Assembly: GCA_963784995.1 (NCBI GenBank)
Contig: CAWATZ010000024.1
Location: 124,001 to 188,000, forward strand
Source of the DNA: CAWATZ01 sp963784995
Lineage (GTDB): Bacteria > Planctomycetota > Planctomycetia > Gemmatales > Gemmataceae
Direction of reading: 5' to 3'
Length of the DNA stretch: 64,000 nucleotides
Shown: in pieces, positions 62,401 to 64,000 of the stretch
How positions within the stretch are numbered: the first letter of the stretch is position 1
Layout: each line of letters opens with the position of its first letter
Program-made: the position numbers and the translations under genes
Notes under the pieces: model-generated
What the model was told of the DNA's origin: nothing
Seen by the model: only the letters and a program-made list of their open reading frames with translations
The model's database searches: none

Positions 62401-62541
62401 GACCCCTGCCGGCTTGCCCGGCAGGTGAAGGAGGTCAATGGCTAGAAGGGTGGGTGGAGAAAAAGAAAGAATGGTTTCTTTGCGCCGCACCTTTTCTAGC
62501 TGGTGACCTGCTTCACCTGCCGGGCAAGCCGGCAGGGGGTC
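62401..62541. repeat. 141-base inverted repeat element between rpsH and rplF
   Basis: Outer arms 62401-62430 and 62511-62541 pair over about 30 bp with one single-base bulge. Pairing continues less perfectly inward (aggtca.tggctagaa with ttctagctggtgacct), leaving a loop of about 40 bases. It has the layout of a miniature non-autonomous element. Confidence 0.9.
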
Positions 62542-62559
62542 GAAGATGGGAGAAGAACA

Positions 62560-63111
62560 ATGTCTCGTATCGGCAAGCAACCGGTGGTGATCCCGGACAA
62601 GGTCAAGGTCAAGGTGGCCGACGGCAAGGTCTACGTCGAAGGTCCGCTGGGCAAGCTGGAGATGCAGCACCACCCGAACATGAAGGTGGTCTTCGACGAC
62701 CAGAAGAAGCAGATCGTCGTCACCCGCCCCGACGACGAACGGCAAAACCGGTCTCTGCACGGCCTGACCCGCAGCCTGATCAACAACATGGTCGAGGGCG
62801 TCACCAAGGGCTACCAGAAGACGCTCAAGATCGAGGGCGTCGGCTACCAGGCGGCGATGGACAAGAAGGCGGTCAAGCTGACCGTCGGCTATGCCAACTC
62901 CATCATCCTGCCGCCGCCCGACGGCGTCACGGTGACGGTGCCCGATCCGACCACGATCGTGGTCAAGGGCGCGGACAAGCAGAAGGTCGGCCAGTATGCG
63001 GCCGAGATCCGGGCCAGCCGCAAGCCGGAGCCGTACAAGGGCAAGGGCATCCGCTACGAGAAGGAAGTGGTTCGCCGCAAGGAAGGCAAGGCCTTCGGCA
63101 CCACCAGTTGA
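62560..63111 (+). CDS. rplF: 50S ribosomal protein L6
   Basis: L6, 183 residues, near the GTPase-associated centre. MSRIGKQPVVIPDKVKVKVA, NRSLHGLTRSLINNMVEGVT, GYQKTLKIEGVGYQAAMDKK and PYKGKGIRYEKEVVRRKEGK cover both repeats of the fold. ATG 62560 is the conserved start. It is separated from rpsH by the inverted repeat, so it might be read from another transcript. Confidence 0.96.
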   Translation: MSRIGKQPVVIPDKVKVKVADGKVYVEGPLGKLEMQHHPNMKVVFDDQKKQIVVTRPDDERQNRSLHGLTRSLINNMVEGVTKGYQKTLKIEGVGYQAAMDKKAVKLTVGYANSIILPPPDGVTVTVPDPTTIVVKGADKQKVGQYAAEIRASRKPEPYKGKGIRYEKEVVRRKEGKAFGTTS

Positions 63112-63125
63112 TCCTCGAGGCGATC

Positions 63126-63494
63126 ATGAACCAGCAGCAACGCATCATCAAGAGCCGGCAGCGACGGGCCTTCCGCGTGCGGAACAAGATCGTCGGCACG
63201 CCGGAACGTCCCCGGCTGTCCGTCTTTCGCAGTTCTAAGCACATTTACGTGCAGCTGATCGACGACATCAAGGGCGTGACCCTGGCGGCGACCAGCACGC
63301 AGGCCAAGGACGTCCGCGGCAGCACGCCCTACGGCGGCAACAAGAAGGCAGCCGAGGTGGTTGGCAAGCGGCTGGCCGAGATCGCCAAGGAAAAAGGCAT
63401 TGCCAAGGCGGCCTTCGATCGGGGACACTATCGCTATCACGGCCGGATCAAGGCCCTCGCCGACGCGGCCCGCAAGGCCGGTCTGGAGTTTTGA
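63126..63494 (+). CDS. rplR: 50S ribosomal protein L18
   Basis: L18, 122 residues, a 5S rRNA-binding protein. RRAFRVRNKIVGTPERPRLS, VFRSSKHIYVQLIDDIKGVT and FDRGHYRYHGRIKALADAAR are conserved. ATG 63126 has GAGG just upstream and lies 14 bases after rplF. The frame stays open far upstream but only this start fits the family. Confidence 0.95.
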   Translation: MNQQQRIIKSRQRRAFRVRNKIVGTPERPRLSVFRSSKHIYVQLIDDIKGVTLAATSTQAKDVRGSTPYGGNKKAAEVVGKRLAEIAKEKGIAKAAFDRGHYRYHGRIKALADAARKAGLEF

Positions 63495-63512
63495 GAAGAC
63501 AACGGAGAAACT

Positions 63513-64000
63513 ATGGCCAGAGAACGTGAGTCGCGGGCGGACGGGCTAGAGGAGCGAGTCGTCAAGATCCGCCGTTGTGCCGCCGTGGTCAAGGGCGGCC
63601 GGCGTTTCAGCTTCAACGCCCTGGTCGTCGTGGGAGACCGCAGCGGCCGGGTGGCCGCCGGCTACGGCAAGGCCAACGAAGTGCCTCCCGCCGTGGACAA
63701 GGCCACCAAGGACGCCCAGGAAACGATGAAACGCCAGAAACGGATCTCGCTCAAGGGCGACACGATCCCGCACCGGGTCATTGGCAAGTTCGGGGCCAGC
63801 AAGGTCATCATGGTGCCGGCCGGTCCGGGCACCGGCGTCAAGGCCGGTCCCGGCGTTCGTGACGTGCTGGTGCTGGCCGGCGTCCGCAACATCCTGACCA
63901 AGGTGCATGGCAGCAGCAATCCGATCAACCTGGTCAAGGCCACCATCGCCGGCTTGCAGGAGCTGCGGACACGCGAGGAAGTGGCTGCGTTACGAGGAGT
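63513..64000 (+). CDS. rpsE: 30S ribosomal protein S5, cut by window end
   Basis: The first 162 codons of S5, a fidelity protein of the 30S body. LEERVVKIRRCAAVVKGGRR, FSFNALVVVGDRSGRVAAGY and KVIMVPAGPGTGVKAGPGVR are the conserved core; the sequence runs past the window edge at ELRTREEVAALRG. ATG 63513 follows CGGAG. rpmD and rplO would be expected next. Confidence 0.95.
   Translation, partial: MARERESRADGLEERVVKIRRCAAVVKGGRRFSFNALVVVGDRSGRVAAGYGKANEVPPAVDKATKDAQETMKRQKRISLKGDTIPHRVIGKFGASKVIMVPAGPGTGVKAGPGVRDVLVLAGVRNILTKVHGSSNPINLVKATIAGLQELRTREEVAALRG

Noticed and set aside
1..64000. tRNA or rRNA genes
   Set aside because: I looked through the intergenic spaces for T-loop-like and rRNA-like sequences and saw none; a covariance search would be decisive.

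Overview
This GC-rich window looks like chromosome of a planctomycete, most probably of the Gemmataceae. The signs are two DUF1592/DUF1552 gene pairs with planctomycete-type CxxCH segments, two sulfatases, kinases fused to other domains, an ECF sigma factor beside a kinase-TPR gene, secreted proteins with a 'LExLEDR' N-terminal motif, and a hypothetical family (2813-3697) I associate with Gemmata. The placement is inference; there is no rRNA in the window.

Layout: 1-7.2 kb holds a DUF1592/DUF1552 pair, a hypothetical gene and two secreted sulfatases. 7.4-18.8 kb holds a PLD-like protein, a large MscS-type channel, a secreted anchor-A/SdrD-like protein, a membrane protein, a LarA-family racemase, a MauG-type cytochrome c peroxidase, an EF-hand protein and a double OB-fold lipoprotein. 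19.3-30.2 kb holds a kinase-FGE fusion, an FHA-pseudokinase and a complete TolC/membrane-fusion/RND efflux operon. 30.2-39 kb is mainly on the minus strand: a second DUF1552/DUF1592 pair, a ROK sugar kinase, a membrane-anchored MutS-like ATPase and a secreted protein. 39.1-40.15 kb is a KAS III-like gene.

From 40.15 to 53.3 kb lies an accessory region punctuated by three degenerate copies of the 3' end of that KAS III gene (42.93, 48.07 and 53.20 kb), all ending at the gene's stop codon. The segments between them carry a Septu-like AAA ATPase + HNH pair, a beta-helix adhesin with a TIGR03032-like protein, and an ECF sigma factor with a decayed kinase-TPR gene. This mosaic is the most interesting structure in the window.

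From 53.4 kb come pyrE, a membrane protein and the S10/spc ribosomal-protein cluster (rpsJ to rpsE, cut by the window end). rplC and rplX are absent from their usual places, and palindromic elements occupy those gaps. Long perfect or near-perfect inverted repeats of several families sit in many intergenic spaces; one lies inside the RND pump gene and others supply stop codons.

Many genes between 0-25 kb and 39-55 kb are broken by single-base frameshifts, often readable as a one-base homopolymer error, whereas 25.5-39 kb and 55.4-64 kb have none that I can see. I annotate the joined reading where the protein family makes the repair obvious and say so. Coordinates and starts come from reading the sequence; family names come from motif recognition, without database searches.
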